Part shown: positions 26,013 to 35,090 of the stretch, in pieces
How the letters are laid out: each line of letters starts with the position of its first letter
Numbering within the stretch: the first letter of the stretch is position 1
Assembly (NCBI RefSeq): GCF_019084075.1
Contig: NZ_JAHREN010000001.1
Coordinates: 3,932,501-3,996,500 of the forward strand
Length of the DNA stretch: 64,000 nucleotides
Reading direction: 5' to 3'
Source: Siccirubricoccus sp. G192
GTDB taxonomy: Bacteria > Pseudomonadota > Alphaproteobacteria > Acetobacterales > Acetobacteraceae
Translations under genes and position numbers: made by a program
The notes under the pieces: model-generated
What the model was told of the DNA's origin: nothing
What the model saw: only the letters and a program-made list of their open reading frames with translations
The model's database searches: none

Positions 26013-26868
26013 ATGCTCCCCTGCCGCATCGAAACCACCCCCGGCCTCACCTTCGACACCTCCGTCGCCGGCACTGATTCGGCCCCCCTCGTCCTCCTGC
26101 TCCACGGCTTCGGCGTCTCCCGCCACCTCTACGACGCCCAGCTCCCCGCCCTCGCCGGTGCCGGCTTCTTCGCCGTGGCGCCGAACCAGCGCGGCTATTC
26201 CCCCCGGCGCCCGGCCAAACCCCGCGGATGTCACGCAATACGATATCGAGCTGCTGATCGCCGATGCACTGGCCCTCGTCGCGGCGCTCGGCCACGGCGC
26301 GCGGCGCTTCCACCTGGTAGGCCACGACTGGGGCGGCAGCCTGGCCTGGGAGATCGCGGCCCGGCATCCGGGCCGCCTCGGCTCGCTCACCATGCTGTCC
26401 CGGCCGCATCCCCTCGCCTTCGCCCGCGCGCTGCGCGAGGACCCCGGGCAGCCGCACCGCTCCCGCCACCACAAGGCCTTCCTCGATCCCGGCGCGGCGG
26501 CCAGCCTGCTCGCTGAGGATGCGAAGTGGCTCCGCACCCGCCATGCCGCACAGGGCGTGCCGCCGGAGGCGACCGAGAAGCACCTCTCGGTCCTCGGCAA
26601 CCCTGACGCGATGGAGGCGGCGCTCGCCTGGTATCGCGCCCGCGGCACCGTGCACCGGCCGATCGGCCCGATCGAGGTGCCGACGCTGTTTATCTGGGGC
26701 GATGCCGACGACACGGTGGGCCGCATGGCGGCGGAGGGCACGCGGGACTTCATCACCGCGCCCTACCGCTTCGAGGTGCTGCCCGGTGTCGGCCACTATG
26801 CGCCGGATCAGGTGCCGGACCGGGTCAATGCGCTGCTGCTGGAGCACCTGGCGGCGCATCCGCTGTAG
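26013..26868 (+). CDS. Alpha/beta hydrolase (frameshifted)
   Basis: About 284 residues after repair, cytoplasmic. The oxyanion segment VLLLHGFGVSRHLYDAQLPA is near residue 30. The nucleophile elbow reads VGHDWGGS, so the nucleophile is Asp, as in epoxide hydrolases and haloalkane dehalogenases rather than serine esterases. The late acid/His region is GVGHYAP. A run of six C at 26200-26205, where five are needed, separates NQRGYSP from GARPNPADVTQYD. No good ribosome-binding site is visible before the ATG at 26013. The start is the least certain part. Confidence 0.82.
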
Positions 26869-26872
26869 CCGG

Positions 26873-27850
26873 TCAGAGGCGGATGCCGGCCGCCCGGATC
26901 ACCTCCGCCCATTTCCCGGAATGCTCGCGGATCTGCGCCGCCGTTTCCTCCGGGCTGCCGGGCCGCGCCAGGACGAAGCCCTGGGCCTCCAGCAGCCGGG
27001 CGAGGTCGGGGTCGGCCATCGCCTCCCGCGTCGCGGCATTGATGCGGCGGACGATGCCGGGCGGCACGGCGCGTGGCGCGTAGAGCACCATCTGGCTGGT
27101 GGAATCATAGCCCGGCAGGCCGGCCTCGGCCAGGGTCGGCACCTCGCCCAGCACCGGCACCCGCCGCGGCGAGGACATGGCGATGGGCCGGACGCGGTTG
27201 GATTGCAGCTCCGGCAGCGCCACCGGGATGGTGCAGAACATCATGGCGACGCGGCCGGCCACCACGTCGATCAGCGCCGGCGGGTTGCCGGCATAGGGAA
27301 TGTGCAGCATCTCGATCCCGGCCATGCGGGCCAGCAACTCGCCACACAGGTGCCCCGCGCCGCCGATGCCGAAGGAGGCATAGGTCAGCTCCCCTGGCCG
27401 TGCCTTGGCATGGGCGATCAGCTCGCGCAGCGACTGCACCGGCAGCCGCCGGTTGACGAGCAGCACATAGGGCACGTCGGCCAGGTGCAGGATGGGCACC
27501 AGGTCGCGTTCCGGGTCGTAGGGCAGCGAGGGCATCAGGTAGCGGTTCAGCTCCACGCTGTCGCCGCCCGAGAGCAGCGTGTAGCCATCCGGCGCCGCGC
27601 GGGCGACATGGGTGGTGCCGATCACCGTGGTGCCGCCGGGGCGGTTCTCCACCACGATGGTCTGGCCGAGTTCCCGGCCGAGCGCCTGGGCCACGGCGCG
27701 GCTCAGCAGGTCGACGCTGCCGCCAGCGACGAAGGGCACCACCAGGCGGATGGGCCGGTTGGGATAGTCGCCCTCGGCCGCGGCGGGGCGGGCGGCCAGG
27801 CCCGCGAGCGCCGGGGCCAGGCCGAGGGCGGCGCGGCGGGAGACGGGCAT
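26873..27850 (-). CDS. Bug/TctC-family substrate-binding protein
   Basis: 325 residues, intact. The signal peptide MPVSRRAALGLAPALAGLA has an Arg pair. The mature N-terminus reads YPNRPIRLVVPFVAGGSVD, followed by ENRPGGTTVIGTTHVARAAP. It lies 11 bases downstream of the TauD-type dioxygenase gene on the same strand, so the pair probably forms an operon in which this protein supplies the dioxygenase substrate. The convergent hydrolase gene ends four bases away. Confidence 0.9.
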   Translation of the reverse strand: MPVSRRAALGLAPALAGLAARPAAAEGDYPNRPIRLVVPFVAGGSVDLLSRAVAQALGRELGQTIVVENRPGGTTVIGTTHVARAAPDGYTLLSGGDSVELNRYLMPSLPYDPERDLVPILHLADVPYVLLVNRRLPVQSLRELIAHAKARPGELTYASFGIGGAGHLCGELLARMAGIEMLHIPYAGNPPALIDVVAGRVAMMFCTIPVALPELQSNRVRPIAMSSPRRVPVLGEVPTLAEAGLPGYDSTSQMVLYAPRAVPPGIVRRINAATREAMADPDLARLLEAQGFVLARPGSPEETAAQIREHSGKWAEVIRAAGIRL

Positions 27851-27861
27851 CGGCACGGCCC

Positions 27862-28728
27862 TCAATAGGGCCGGCTGCCCTGGATCTGCGTGCGGTGCAT
27901 CAGGCGGCGCAGGCTGGCATCGAAGGGGTCGCGCCGGTGCATGACGCAGCGGTTGTCCCAGATCAGCACATCGCCGGTCTTCCACTGCTGCACCCAGGTG
28001 AATTCCGGCTTCGTGGCGAAGGCCCAGAGCTCGTCCAGCAGGCGCTGGCTCTCCTCCTGCGGCAGGCCCATGACATGGGCGTTGCGGCGGCGGCCGAGGA
28101 ACAGCGACTTGCGCCCGGTCTCCGGATGGGTGCGGACCAGCGGGTGCAGCGCGCCGGGCAGTTCCTCCGGCGTGTAGCTTTCCCGGAAGCCGGCGCGCAG
28201 CTCGCCGGCGCTGTTGCGCGTGGCGTCGTGCTTGCAGGTGAGGCCGGCGATGCGCTCGCGCATGGCCGCGGGCAGCGCCGCCAGCGCCGCTTCCATGTCG
28301 CAGAACCAGGTATTGCCGTGGCCTTCCGGCACCTCGATGCCGTAGAGCACGCTCGCGTCGGGCGGCACCTCGTTGTAGGACATGTCGGTGTGCCACTCGG
28401 CCTCGCCGGCGCCGAGGCCGCCGATCGGCTCCCCGTTGACGACGATATTGGAGATGACGGTCACTTCCGGCCGGGTCGGCTCGTGCGGCCGGCCGGTGCG
28501 GGTGATCGGCGCCTTGTCGAGCTTGCCGAAGCGGCGGCTGAAATCGGCCAGCGCGTCATCGTCGATCCGCTGGCCGCGCAGGCGCAGCACCTTGCGCTCC
28601 AGCCAGGCCTGCTTGATGGCGGCGAAGGTGGAGTCATCCAGGTGCGCGAGGTCCGCGCCGCGGATCTCGGCGCCGAGCGGCGCGGCGAAGGGCACCACCT
28701 CGATCAGGCGTTCGGCAAGGGCGGCCAT
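27862..28728 (-). CDS. TauD/TfdA-family 2-oxoglutarate dioxygenase
   Basis: 288 residues, Fe(II)- and 2-oxoglutarate-dependent. The metal-binding HxD is in AEWHTDMSYNEVPP, and the distal histidine and 2-oxoglutarate-binding arginine are in CVMHRRDPFD near the C-terminus. Family members open sulfonates, phenoxyacetates or alkyl sulfates by hydroxylation. The start at 28728 (MAALAERLIEVVP) fits the family better than the upstream ATG at 28758. It is first gene of an operon with the Bug binding protein. The substrate is unknown. Confidence 0.9.
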   Translation of the reverse strand: MAALAERLIEVVPFAAPLGAEIRGADLAHLDDSTFAAIKQAWLERKVLRLRGQRIDDDALADFSRRFGKLDKAPITRTGRPHEPTRPEVTVISNIVVNGEPIGGLGAGEAEWHTDMSYNEVPPDASVLYGIEVPEGHGNTWFCDMEAALAALPAAMRERIAGLTCKHDATRNSAGELRAGFRESYTPEELPGALHPLVRTHPETGRKSLFLGRRRNAHVMGLPQEESQRLLDELWAFATKPEFTWVQQWKTGDVLIWDNRCVMHRRDPFDASLRRLMHRTQIQGSRPY

Positions 28729-28792
28729 GGCGTTCCTCCTTTTCGGGAAGCCTAGCACCGGGCCGCCGGCCCGGGGAATGGGGCCCGCCCGG

Positions 28793-29071
28793 CTATCGCG
28801 GCGCGCCCGGATTGCCGCCCGCGGCCAGGTCGAGGCGGCCGACGGCTGCTGCGGCCCTCGGGTCGCGGGGTGCCGAATCCGGTCCGGGGGCCGGGCTGCG
28901 AATCCCAGAGGCCACCGGCCGCCCGATGACGGCGCGCCGGTTCTGCTCCAGGGTCCGCGCTGCCGTGGAACCCTCGGGCGCGATCACCGGGGAGAAGGCG
29001 GGCTGGGCGGGAGCGGATGCCGTGCCGAGGCCCAGCGCCAGGGCGGCGACGGGCAGGATGCTGCGGAACAT
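28793..29071 (-). CDS. Small secreted hypothetical protein
   Basis: 92 residues beginning with a clear signal peptide (MFRSILPVAALALGLGTASA, cleavage near PAQ). The mature part is proline-, arginine- and alanine-rich with no recognised domain. No cysteine is present, so it is not a lipoprotein. It is isolated, with same-strand neighbours on both sides and about 60-150 bases of spacing. Only the signal peptide and codon bias support it. Confidence 0.5.
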   Translation of the reverse strand: MFRSILPVAALALGLGTASAPAQPAFSPVIAPEGSTAARTLEQNRRAVIGRPVASGIRSPAPGPDSAPRDPRAAAAVGRLDLAAGGNPGAPR

Positions 29072-29228
29072 GGTAATTGGCCTTTGCGGGAGGCCGGCAC
29101 GAGGGCCGGACCTGTTGCCGCAAGGCTGGGCAATTCGCCGCGCTTGCGCCAATGCAAAGGATTGATGCGTGCCATTTGCCGCATTGATGGGCCGCCGCGC
29201 TGGCAGTGGCGGGGCCCACGTGATGGCC

Positions 29229-29552
29229 TCAGCCCGTGCCCTGGCGCAGGGTCTGGATGACCTCGAAGCCCTCGAACTCGGGATGGCCGAGATAGAGCGG
29301 CCGGTTCTGCCCGGCATGCGCATGCGCGCGCCGGAATGCCTCGGACCGGGTCCAGGCCTCGAAATCCGCCCGGCTGCGCCAGACGGTGTGGGAGGCGTAG
29401 AGCACGCAATCCTCCCGGGCAGGCCCGCGCAGGAGGTGGGATTCGACGAAGCCGGGAACGGCCCGGAGATGGGTGTCGCGCGATGCCCAGACCCGCTCGA
29501 ACTCCTGTTCGGCACCGGGCGTCACCCTGAAGCGGTTCATGGCGATATACAT
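29229..29552 (-). CDS. Antibiotic biosynthesis monooxygenase-family protein, IsdG/HmoA-like
   Basis: 107 residues forming one ferredoxin-like (ABM) domain. The catalytic triad of IsdG-type heme-degrading monooxygenases (Asn, Trp, His) has counterparts at Asn6, Trp67 (FEAW) and His77 (RRAH), matching the spacing in Staphylococcus IsdG. This suggests a heme-degrading enzyme that releases iron. It stands alone, with no heme transport genes beside it in the window. A quinol or antibiotic monooxygenase role cannot be excluded, because the fold is shared. Confidence 0.75.
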   Translation of the reverse strand: MYIAMNRFRVTPGAEQEFERVWASRDTHLRAVPGFVESHLLRGPAREDCVLYASHTVWRSRADFEAWTRSEAFRRAHAHAGQNRPLYLGHPEFEGFEVIQTLRQGTG

Positions 29553-29666
29553 CGGTCTCACCCCTCGTTGCCCGGGCGGGCAGCCCGGCAAGGCCATTCC
29601 GAGGCGATGGCGTGCGGCAAGCAGGCCCTTGCCGGACCCCCAGGGGCGCCCCGGCCGGAGTGCCGG

Positions 29667-30338
29667 CTAACGCCTGCTCCGCCCGGCCGCCGCGCCGCGC
29701 TTCGCCATTGCCGGCCGGGGCGGCGGCGCCACCGGGCCGCGCGGCTTGGCTCTGGCCCGGCTTGCCTGCCGGCCCGCAGCCTTGGCAGGTTTCGGCGCGG
29801 GCTTGGCCGCCTTCTTGCCCGCCGCGGCCTGGCTGCTTTTCTGGCCGGATCTGGCGCGCGCGGCCAGTGCGGGCTTTGCCGCCTTCGGCTCGGCGCGGCG
29901 CGGACCGGCCGGCGTGGCCGGCTTGGTTGCGCGGCTGGGTTTCGCGCTGGCCGCGGCCTGCGGCGGCGCTGCGGCAGGCTGGGGTTCGGCGGCGCCGAGC
30001 ACCCGGTATTCCGCCACGGGGCTGCCGGGGTCGCGCGGCACCAGCACCACGCCGGGATCGAGTGCCTCGGCCAGGCTCGTGGCGGTCACGGCCGGCGCCT
30101 CCAGGATCTCGACCAGGCGTGCCTGCAGCCAGGGCGAGAGTGGCGCCGCTTCCGCGGCATTGGGATCCTGCAGGGCCAGCCGCTCCAGGGCTGGGATGCC
30201 GGCGAGGCCGCGACGCGCCAGGGCCCTTGCCGCGCCCTCTCGGGCCGCGCGCTCACTGAACGCGGTGACCATGCAATGCGCATGATGGGATGTGGCCGAC
30301 CATGCCGGGTCGGCGAGACGGGCCTGGATGGGCTGCAA
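29667..30338 (-). CDS. Hypothetical protein with histone H1-like Ala/Lys/Pro tail
   Basis: Up to 223 residues. The first half is alpha-helical and Ala/Leu-rich (EGAARALARRGLAGIPALERL). The second half, from about residue 120, is a low-complexity basic tail of Ala, Lys, Arg and Pro with repeated AAKP/PKPAKA motifs. This resembles the C-terminal tails of bacterial H1-like nucleoid proteins and of phasin-like proteins. The start is uncertain; Met23 is also possible. The tail pattern supports this strand over the long open frame on the other strand. Confidence 0.5.
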   Translation of the reverse strand: MQPIQARLADPAWSATSHHAHCMVTAFSERAAREGAARALARRGLAGIPALERLALQDPNAAEAAPLSPWLQARLVEILEAPAVTATSLAEALDPGVVLVPRDPGSPVAEYRVLGAAEPQPAAAPPQAAASAKPSRATKPATPAGPRRAEPKAAKPALAARARSGQKSSQAAAGKKAAKPAPKPAKAAGRQASRARAKPRGPVAPPPRPAMAKRGAAAGRSRR

Positions 30339-30733
30339 CAGATAGAGCGGCAGGGCTTGGGTCTCCTTGTTTTTCGTTGCGCGGCTTCCGCTCCCCTGCC
30401 GGCGGCCGCACGGCTCGTGCCCGCAGCGTCATTGCGCTGCGGCCGTTGTCTTCCCCTGCCGCGCAAACTGCCCGGCGGAACCGCCGGGGACAAGGGGGGT
30501 TCCGGCGAGACAGGGCGCAGCGTGATGGGAAATAACGGCTCCGCCGCAGCGCCCCCCTTGCCTGCCGCCCAGGGACCAGGCCCGGAAATTCGCGCCCAGG
30601 TTGCCAGCCCGCCCTCGGGCTGCCCGGAGACCCGCCCGGCCCCCAAACACGCTGCTTCCCCCGCGGGCCGGCCTTCCCCTAGCGTGGCGCCCGGGAGGGC
30701 GGCAAAGCACCTCCCCCACCAAGGGAGGATGGG
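30339..30733. other. Intergenic region without recognised gene
   Basis: About 395 bases between the H1-like gene and the Bug gene at 30734. Both strands can be read as open frames, but none looks like a protein or has a ribosome-binding site. The last part (AAGGGAGGATGGG) supplies the ribosome-binding site for the Bug gene. Promoters for the two divergent genes must lie here, but no convincing box was seen. Confidence 0.5.
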
Positions 30734-31711
30734 ATGATGGCCATTGCCAGGCGCGGCGCCCTGCTCGGCGCGCCCTTCCTGCTGTTCGGGGCGAGCGGCC
30801 AGGCCGGGGCGGAGGACTACCCGGCGCGCGCCGTGCGCGTGGTCATCGGCTTCGCTGCGGGCGGCGCCACCGACATCATGGCGCGGCTGCTCTGCACGCA
30901 ATTGACCGAGCGGCTCGGCGGCGCGCCCTTCGTCGTGGAGAACCGCCCCGGCGCGGGCACGCTGCTCGCCGCGGAGATGGTCGCGCGCGCCGCGCCGGAT
31001 GGCTACACGCTGATGTACGCCTCCTCCTCCACCGTCATCACGCCGCTCATCAACCGCGGCTCGGGCCTGGACCCGACGCGGGATTTCGCCGCGGTCTCCA
31101 TGGCCCAGGCATCGCCGATGATCCTGGTCGCCAACCGCGACTTCCCGGCGCGCACGCTTCCGGAGATCGCCGCCATGGCACGGGACTGGCCGGGGCGGAT
31201 CACCATCTCGCATCCCGGCACCGGCGGCATCAACCACCTCTCGCTCGCGGTCTTCGCGCGGCGGGAGGGCATCGAGTTCACGCTGGTGCCATTCAACGGC
31301 AACCAGCCATCGCTGAACGCGCTCATGCGTGGCGACGTGAACCTCGCCAGCGATTCCCTCTTCGCCACGCGCCCGCTGCTCGAGGCCGGCCATATCCGCG
31401 CCGTCGCGGTGACCGGGCTGCAGCGCTCGCCGGTGCTGCCGGAGGTCCCCACCTTCGCCGAAACCCTGCCGGGCTACGAGGCGATCTTCTGGTCCGGCTT
31501 CATCGCCCCGCGCGCCGCGCCGCCGGCGGTGCTCGACCGCCTCAACCATGAGGTCAATGCGATCCTGCACCTTCCCGGCATCCTGGAGCGCCTGCGCGGA
31601 TTCGGGGCCGAGCCGGCCGGGGGCAGCCGGGAGCAATTCGCCCGGGTGATCGAGGACGACTGGGCGCGCTGGGGCGCCGTGGTGCGCGAAACCGGCCTGC
31701 GGGGCGATTAG
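30734..31711 (+). CDS. Bug/TctC-family substrate-binding protein
   Basis: 325 residues, intact. The signal peptide MMAIARRGALLGAPFLLFG is followed by the binding-protein N-terminus YPARAVRVVIGFAAGGATD and the segment ENRPGAGTLLAAEMVARAAP. The ribosome-binding site GGGAGGA precedes the start; the ATG three bases later is also possible. The gene stands alone with no catabolic partner next to it. It is an orphan receptor, as is common in bacteria with many Bug proteins. Confidence 0.9.
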   Translation: MMAIARRGALLGAPFLLFGASGQAGAEDYPARAVRVVIGFAAGGATDIMARLLCTQLTERLGGAPFVVENRPGAGTLLAAEMVARAAPDGYTLMYASSSTVITPLINRGSGLDPTRDFAAVSMAQASPMILVANRDFPARTLPEIAAMARDWPGRITISHPGTGGINHLSLAVFARREGIEFTLVPFNGNQPSLNALMRGDVNLASDSLFATRPLLEAGHIRAVAVTGLQRSPVLPEVPTFAETLPGYEAIFWSGFIAPRAAPPAVLDRLNHEVNAILHLPGILERLRGFGAEPAGGSREQFARVIEDDWARWGAVVRETGLRGD

Positions 31712-31778
31712 GCCAAGGCCGTCCCACCCGCATGGCCCGCATCCCTGGGCCATGCGCAGCCCCAGGCGCCGGCCGGCC

Positions 31779-31994
31779 CTATTCGTCCTCGAGCGTGAAG
31801 CCGGCCTTGAGTGTCACCTGGAAGTGGTCGACCTTCCCGTCCAGGCCGACGGCGCCCCGGACCTGCTTCACCTCGAACCAGCGCAGGTTGCGCAAGGTGG
31901 CGCCGGCCCGGGCGACCGCTGTACGGATCGCGTCATCGATGCTCGTCGTCGACGAGCCCACGAGCTCGACCACCTTGTAGACGTGCTCCGGCAT
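31779..31994 (-). CDS. Dodecin (flavin-binding storage protein)
   Basis: 71 residues with the full dodecin pattern: [18 protein letters not shown], then [14 protein letters not shown], then [15 protein letters not shown]. Trp39 is the residue that stacks on the bound flavin, and the glutamine in HFQV is the usual flavin-contacting Gln. Dodecins assemble into 12-mers that store or buffer riboflavin or FMN. A good ribosome-binding site (AGGAGAC) precedes the start. It is monocistronic. Confidence 0.95.
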   Translation of the reverse strand: MPEHVYKVVELVGSSTTSIDDAIRTAVARAGATLRNLRWFEVKQVRGAVGLDGKVDHFQVTLKAGFTLEDE

Positions 31995-32097
31995 GACCGT
32001 CTCCTCCTTGGCCCTGGGCGGGCCGATGGAAGCAAAGCGCCTGGGGCCGCGGGGTTGCCCGGCCCGGCCAGGCCCCCGGCCCGCATGGGCACCCGGA

Positions 32098-32892
32098 TCA
32101 GCGAGGGGCCGCGGCCGTGACGGTGGCCAGGACCTCCTCCAGCGGCGTGGGCAACACGCGCTCGGCACCGGCGAAGGGCCGCTCGCGCACTGCGACGAGG
32201 CCGAGCGTGGCCGCGGTCGCGACGGCGAAGAGGACCAGGGCCGCGAGTTGCGCCCGCGGCCGTTCCAGGTGGACGATTCCCAGCGCGATGAGGGTCAGCA
32301 GCGCCAGGATCAGCACGGCCGCCCATTTCGTCTGATCCGCCTGGTCGCCGCTCAGCAGCAGCCTGTCGTCGCGGGCCCGGCGGACCTGGAGGAGGCTGCC
32401 CAGCAGGGCGCCATGCACGACCTGGCCGGCCGCCGCCGCGGCGCCCGGCTTCGCCACCTCGCGCAGCAGCGCGTCGAGGGCGTCGTCCGCCGCCGCCGAC
32501 CTGCCCCCCTCTTCCATGAGTGGCCATTCCTCCGCGACCACCACCTGGACATAGGCGCGCAAGGCGTCCCGCAGGCCGGTCATGTCGGCGGTGATGGCGG
32601 CGCTGAGCTCATGGGCCGCCATCAGCCCATCGCGCTCGGCGAGGACCGCCCGCTCCGCCTGCCTCTCGCGCTCCCAGATGTCGTTGGCGAGAAAGCCGGT
32701 CAGCAAGGCGAAGAGCACCGCCAGGACACCTGCATAGGGTGCGACGACGCCGGCGATGCCCTGCGCCCAGGGGCGGGTGATGCGGCCGAAGCTGAGCCAG
32801 TGGATGGCGATGGTTACCACCGCGAGGCAGGCGGCCAGCACCAGGAAGACCGCTCCGATGGGAAGGTCGAGCCAGGCGCGGATCAGGGTCAC
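32098..32892 (-). CDS. DUF4239 (bestrophin-like) membrane protein
   Basis: 264 residues. Membrane helices are seen near the N-terminus ([20 protein letters not shown] and a second around [20 protein letters not shown]) and near the C-terminus ([17 protein letters not shown] and [18 protein letters not shown]), with a helical soluble stretch between. This is the DUF4239 layout. The GTG start at 32892 is chosen because GGAGAGGAGG lies directly upstream; the longer open frame upstream has no ribosome-binding site. The function is unknown; the family is sometimes compared with bestrophin channels. Confidence 0.75.
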   Translation of the reverse strand: MTLIRAWLDLPIGAVFLVLAACLAVVTIAIHWLSFGRITRPWAQGIAGVVAPYAGVLAVLFALLTGFLANDIWERERQAERAVLAERDGLMAAHELSAAITADMTGLRDALRAYVQVVVAEEWPLMEEGGRSAAADDALDALLREVAKPGAAAAAGQVVHGALLGSLLQVRRARDDRLLLSGDQADQTKWAAVLILALLTLIALGIVHLERPRAQLAALVLFAVATAATLGLVAVRERPFAGAERVLPTPLEEVLATVTAAAPR

Positions 32893-33128
32893 GGGTCGTC
32901 CCCTCCTCTCCGCCCTTCCGACCATGGGCGCGCCAAGCCCCGCGACGATCGAGCGGCTGCACCGATGGGCGGCAAGGGCTGCGTCCACCCGGGTCTGCCT
33001 CGCATTCGGCCTGGCAGGGGCTGGCCCCCGAAAGCCGCAAGGCGGAAGACTGTTGCTCCCCTTGCTCTCCCGCTGCAACCATCCTGAATGCCTTCGCTGC
33101 AATCGGCCAGGACTGCAGGAGCCGGGCC

Positions 33129-34061
33129 TCAGTCGCCGGCGCGGATACCGGCGGCACGGAGGATGCCGCTGAACTTCGCGAGCTCGTCCTGCCAGAAACC
33201 GGCGAAGTCACGCTGGCCGCGGAACACGATGGGCGTGGCCAGCCTGCGATACCCCTCGATCACCGCCGGCGCCTGGAGCGCACGCTGGCAGGCGGCCTCC
33301 ACCCGGCCCAGGAATTCGGGCGCCGTCCCGGCCCTGGCGAAGAGCCCCGACCAGATCGAGTAGACGAGGTCGAAGCCAAGCTCCCGCATGGTCGGCGTCT
33401 CGGGGGATTCCGGCGAGCGGCGCTCGGCCATGACCGCGACCGCTTGCAGGTCATTGGCCCGGAGGGTCCCGGGCTGGTCCGCGAAGACCCCGACATCGCC
33501 GCGCAGGAGGGAGGTCACGGCCTCGGCATTGCCGCGATAGGGGATATGGGTCATCTCGACGCCCGCGGCCCGGGCCAGCGCCACGGTCGTGATATGCGGC
33601 ATCGAGCCGGGGCCGGTGGAGGCGAAGTTGAAGGCGCCCTGCGCCGCCCGCGCGCCGTCGAGCAGTTCCGGCAGCGTGCGGATGCCGCTGTTCGGCGCCG
33701 TCATCACCACGACGGGCGTATCGGCGATCTGGCAGATCGGCGCGAAATCCTCCGGCCGATAGGGCAGGTCCGTGCGGAAATGCGGCTGGATCACCATCGC
33801 GCCGATCGGCGACAGCAGCAATGTCGTCCCATCCGGCCGCGACCGCGCGACCTCGGCGACGCCGATCGTCCCGGCGGCGCCGACGCTGTTCTTGACCACG
33901 ACCGGGGTGCCGAGCGCGGCCGAGAGCTCCGGGGCCAATAGCCGGGCCATGAGGTCGGTGGGCCCGCCCGCGACGAAATTGACCACGAGGGTGATCGGGA
34001 CCTGGGCCCGGGCGGGCAGGGCAAGCGCGAGCGTCAACAGGCCGGCGAGCACGAGGCGCAT
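33129..34061 (-). CDS. Bug/TctC-family substrate-binding protein
   Basis: 310 residues, intact. The signal peptide MRLVLAGLLTLALALPARA is followed by VPITLVVNFVAGGPTDLMAR and KNSVGAAGTIGVAEVARSRP. In its middle section it is closely similar to the Bug protein at 9984-10923 (DLVYSIWSGLFARA here, DLVFALWTGLYAPA there), so those two are probably recent paralogues. An incomplete GntR-type operator lies upstream at 34226-34235. It has no operon partner. Confidence 0.9.
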   Translation of the reverse strand: MRLVLAGLLTLALALPARAQVPITLVVNFVAGGPTDLMARLLAPELSAALGTPVVVKNSVGAAGTIGVAEVARSRPDGTTLLLSPIGAMVIQPHFRTDLPYRPEDFAPICQIADTPVVVMTAPNSGIRTLPELLDGARAAQGAFNFASTGPGSMPHITTVALARAAGVEMTHIPYRGNAEAVTSLLRGDVGVFADQPGTLRANDLQAVAVMAERRSPESPETPTMRELGFDLVYSIWSGLFARAGTAPEFLGRVEAACQRALQAPAVIEGYRRLATPIVFRGQRDFAGFWQDELAKFSGILRAAGIRAGD

Positions 34062-34523
34062 GGACCATCCTTCCCTTCCGCGGGCGGGCTTCGCGCCACC
34101 CTGCGGCGGCCGAGCCTAGCGGCGGACCCCGCGCCCCGAAAGCCCGCGATGCCGGGTCTGATGCCGCCCTGCCCTGCCGCTCCGGCACGGTCTTCCGGCC
34201 CTGGTCCTTGCCATCCCCGCAGTGTTTGTATACCAGAAGCCTGCTCACGGCGCCGGCATCGAGCCTGCCGCCGTCCACGCATCCTGCCGGCTTCTGCCGC
34301 CTATCGGCAGAGCGATGGCGATCCGGCCGCAGGCAATCCCGTCCGCGGTCCGCCTTTCACGCCCTGGCGCCTTTGTCCGGCATCCGCCTCGAGGCGGCCG
34401 GCTGGCCCGCAAGAAACCGAAGGAGAACCCCTGAATGGCGTTCGACCGCCACCACACCCTGTCTGTCCATGGCCGCCACGCCGCCCTCCGCCGAAGGAGG
34501 CCGCGGGAGGAGGGCGCCGCATA
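34062..34523. other. Intergenic region with possible GntR-type site
   Basis: About 460 bases between the divergent Bug gene and rlpA. TTGTATACCA at 34226-34235 differs by one base from the palindrome TTGTATACAA bound by FCD-type GntR regulators, but lies 165 bases from the Bug start. The part near 34430-34500 is GC-rich with no recognised gene. GGAGGAGGG at 34506-34514 is the rlpA ribosome-binding site. Confidence 0.3.
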
Positions 34524-35072
34524 GTGGCGGCGGCTGACTGGCGCCTGGCCGTGACTTGCGCCGCACTTGGCCTCACCTCCCTGGCCGCCGCCTGCGCCCC
34601 GATGGCCGATCGGTCGCTGGCCTCCACGGCAGCATCCCCAGGGGAGGAGCGCACCGCCACCGCGCCGCCCGAGGCCGCCCGGCCAGACAGCCTGGAGTCG
34701 GCATCGGAGCAGCCAGGGATCCGGCCGCTCGGCGAGCAGCAACTGGGCAAGGCCTCCTATTACGGCCCCGAATTCACCGGCCGCAAGATGGCCAATGGCC
34801 GCCGGTTCGACCCCCGCTCCACCTCGGTGGCGCATCGGACGCTGCCCTTCGGCACCAAGGTCCTGGTGACGCATCTCGGCAATGGCCGTTCCGCCATGGC
34901 CACGGTCGAGGATCGCGGCCCCTTCGTCGCCGGCCGCATCATCGACCTCAGCCCCCGGCTCGCCGAGCATCTCGGGATGATCGCCCAGGGCGTCGCCCCA
35001 GTCGAGGTGACACCGGTCGAGGTGACTTCGGCCGAGGCGGCACGGGTCGAACTGGCCGAGGCGCGGGACTGA
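34524..35072 (+). CDS. rlpA: RlpA-type septal ring lytic transglycosylase lipoprotein
   Basis: 182 residues. The lipoprotein signal ends in LAAAC (lipobox), and the double-psi beta-barrel domain spans about 73-150 (GKASYYGPEFTGRKMANGRR to DRGPFVAGRIIDLSPRLAE). The catalytic Asp/His positions of RlpA are in FDPRSTSVAHRTLPFGT. There is no SPOR domain; instead the protein ends in a Val/Glu/Ala-rich tail with repeats of VEVT. The GTG at 34524 is chosen for its GGAGGAGGG ribosome-binding site and the short signal peptide it produces. It cleaves denuded glycan at the septum. Confidence 0.85.
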   Translation: MAAADWRLAVTCAALGLTSLAAACAPMADRSLASTAASPGEERTATAPPEAARPDSLESASEQPGIRPLGEQQLGKASYYGPEFTGRKMANGRRFDPRSTSVAHRTLPFGTKVLVTHLGNGRSAMATVEDRGPFVAGRIIDLSPRLAEHLGMIAQGVAPVEVTPVEVTSAEAARVELAEARD

Positions 35073-35090
35073 GGCACCCGGCCGGGGCTG

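Noticed and set aside
29169..30737. Plus-strand frame of about 520 residues opposite the IsdG-like and H1-like genes
   Set aside because: It has no recognisable domain or ribosome-binding site; the minus strand carries clear motifs.
34222..34434. 70-residue plus-strand frame upstream of rlpA
   Set aside because: Low-complexity Pro/Arg-rich translation with no domain; more likely leader sequence.
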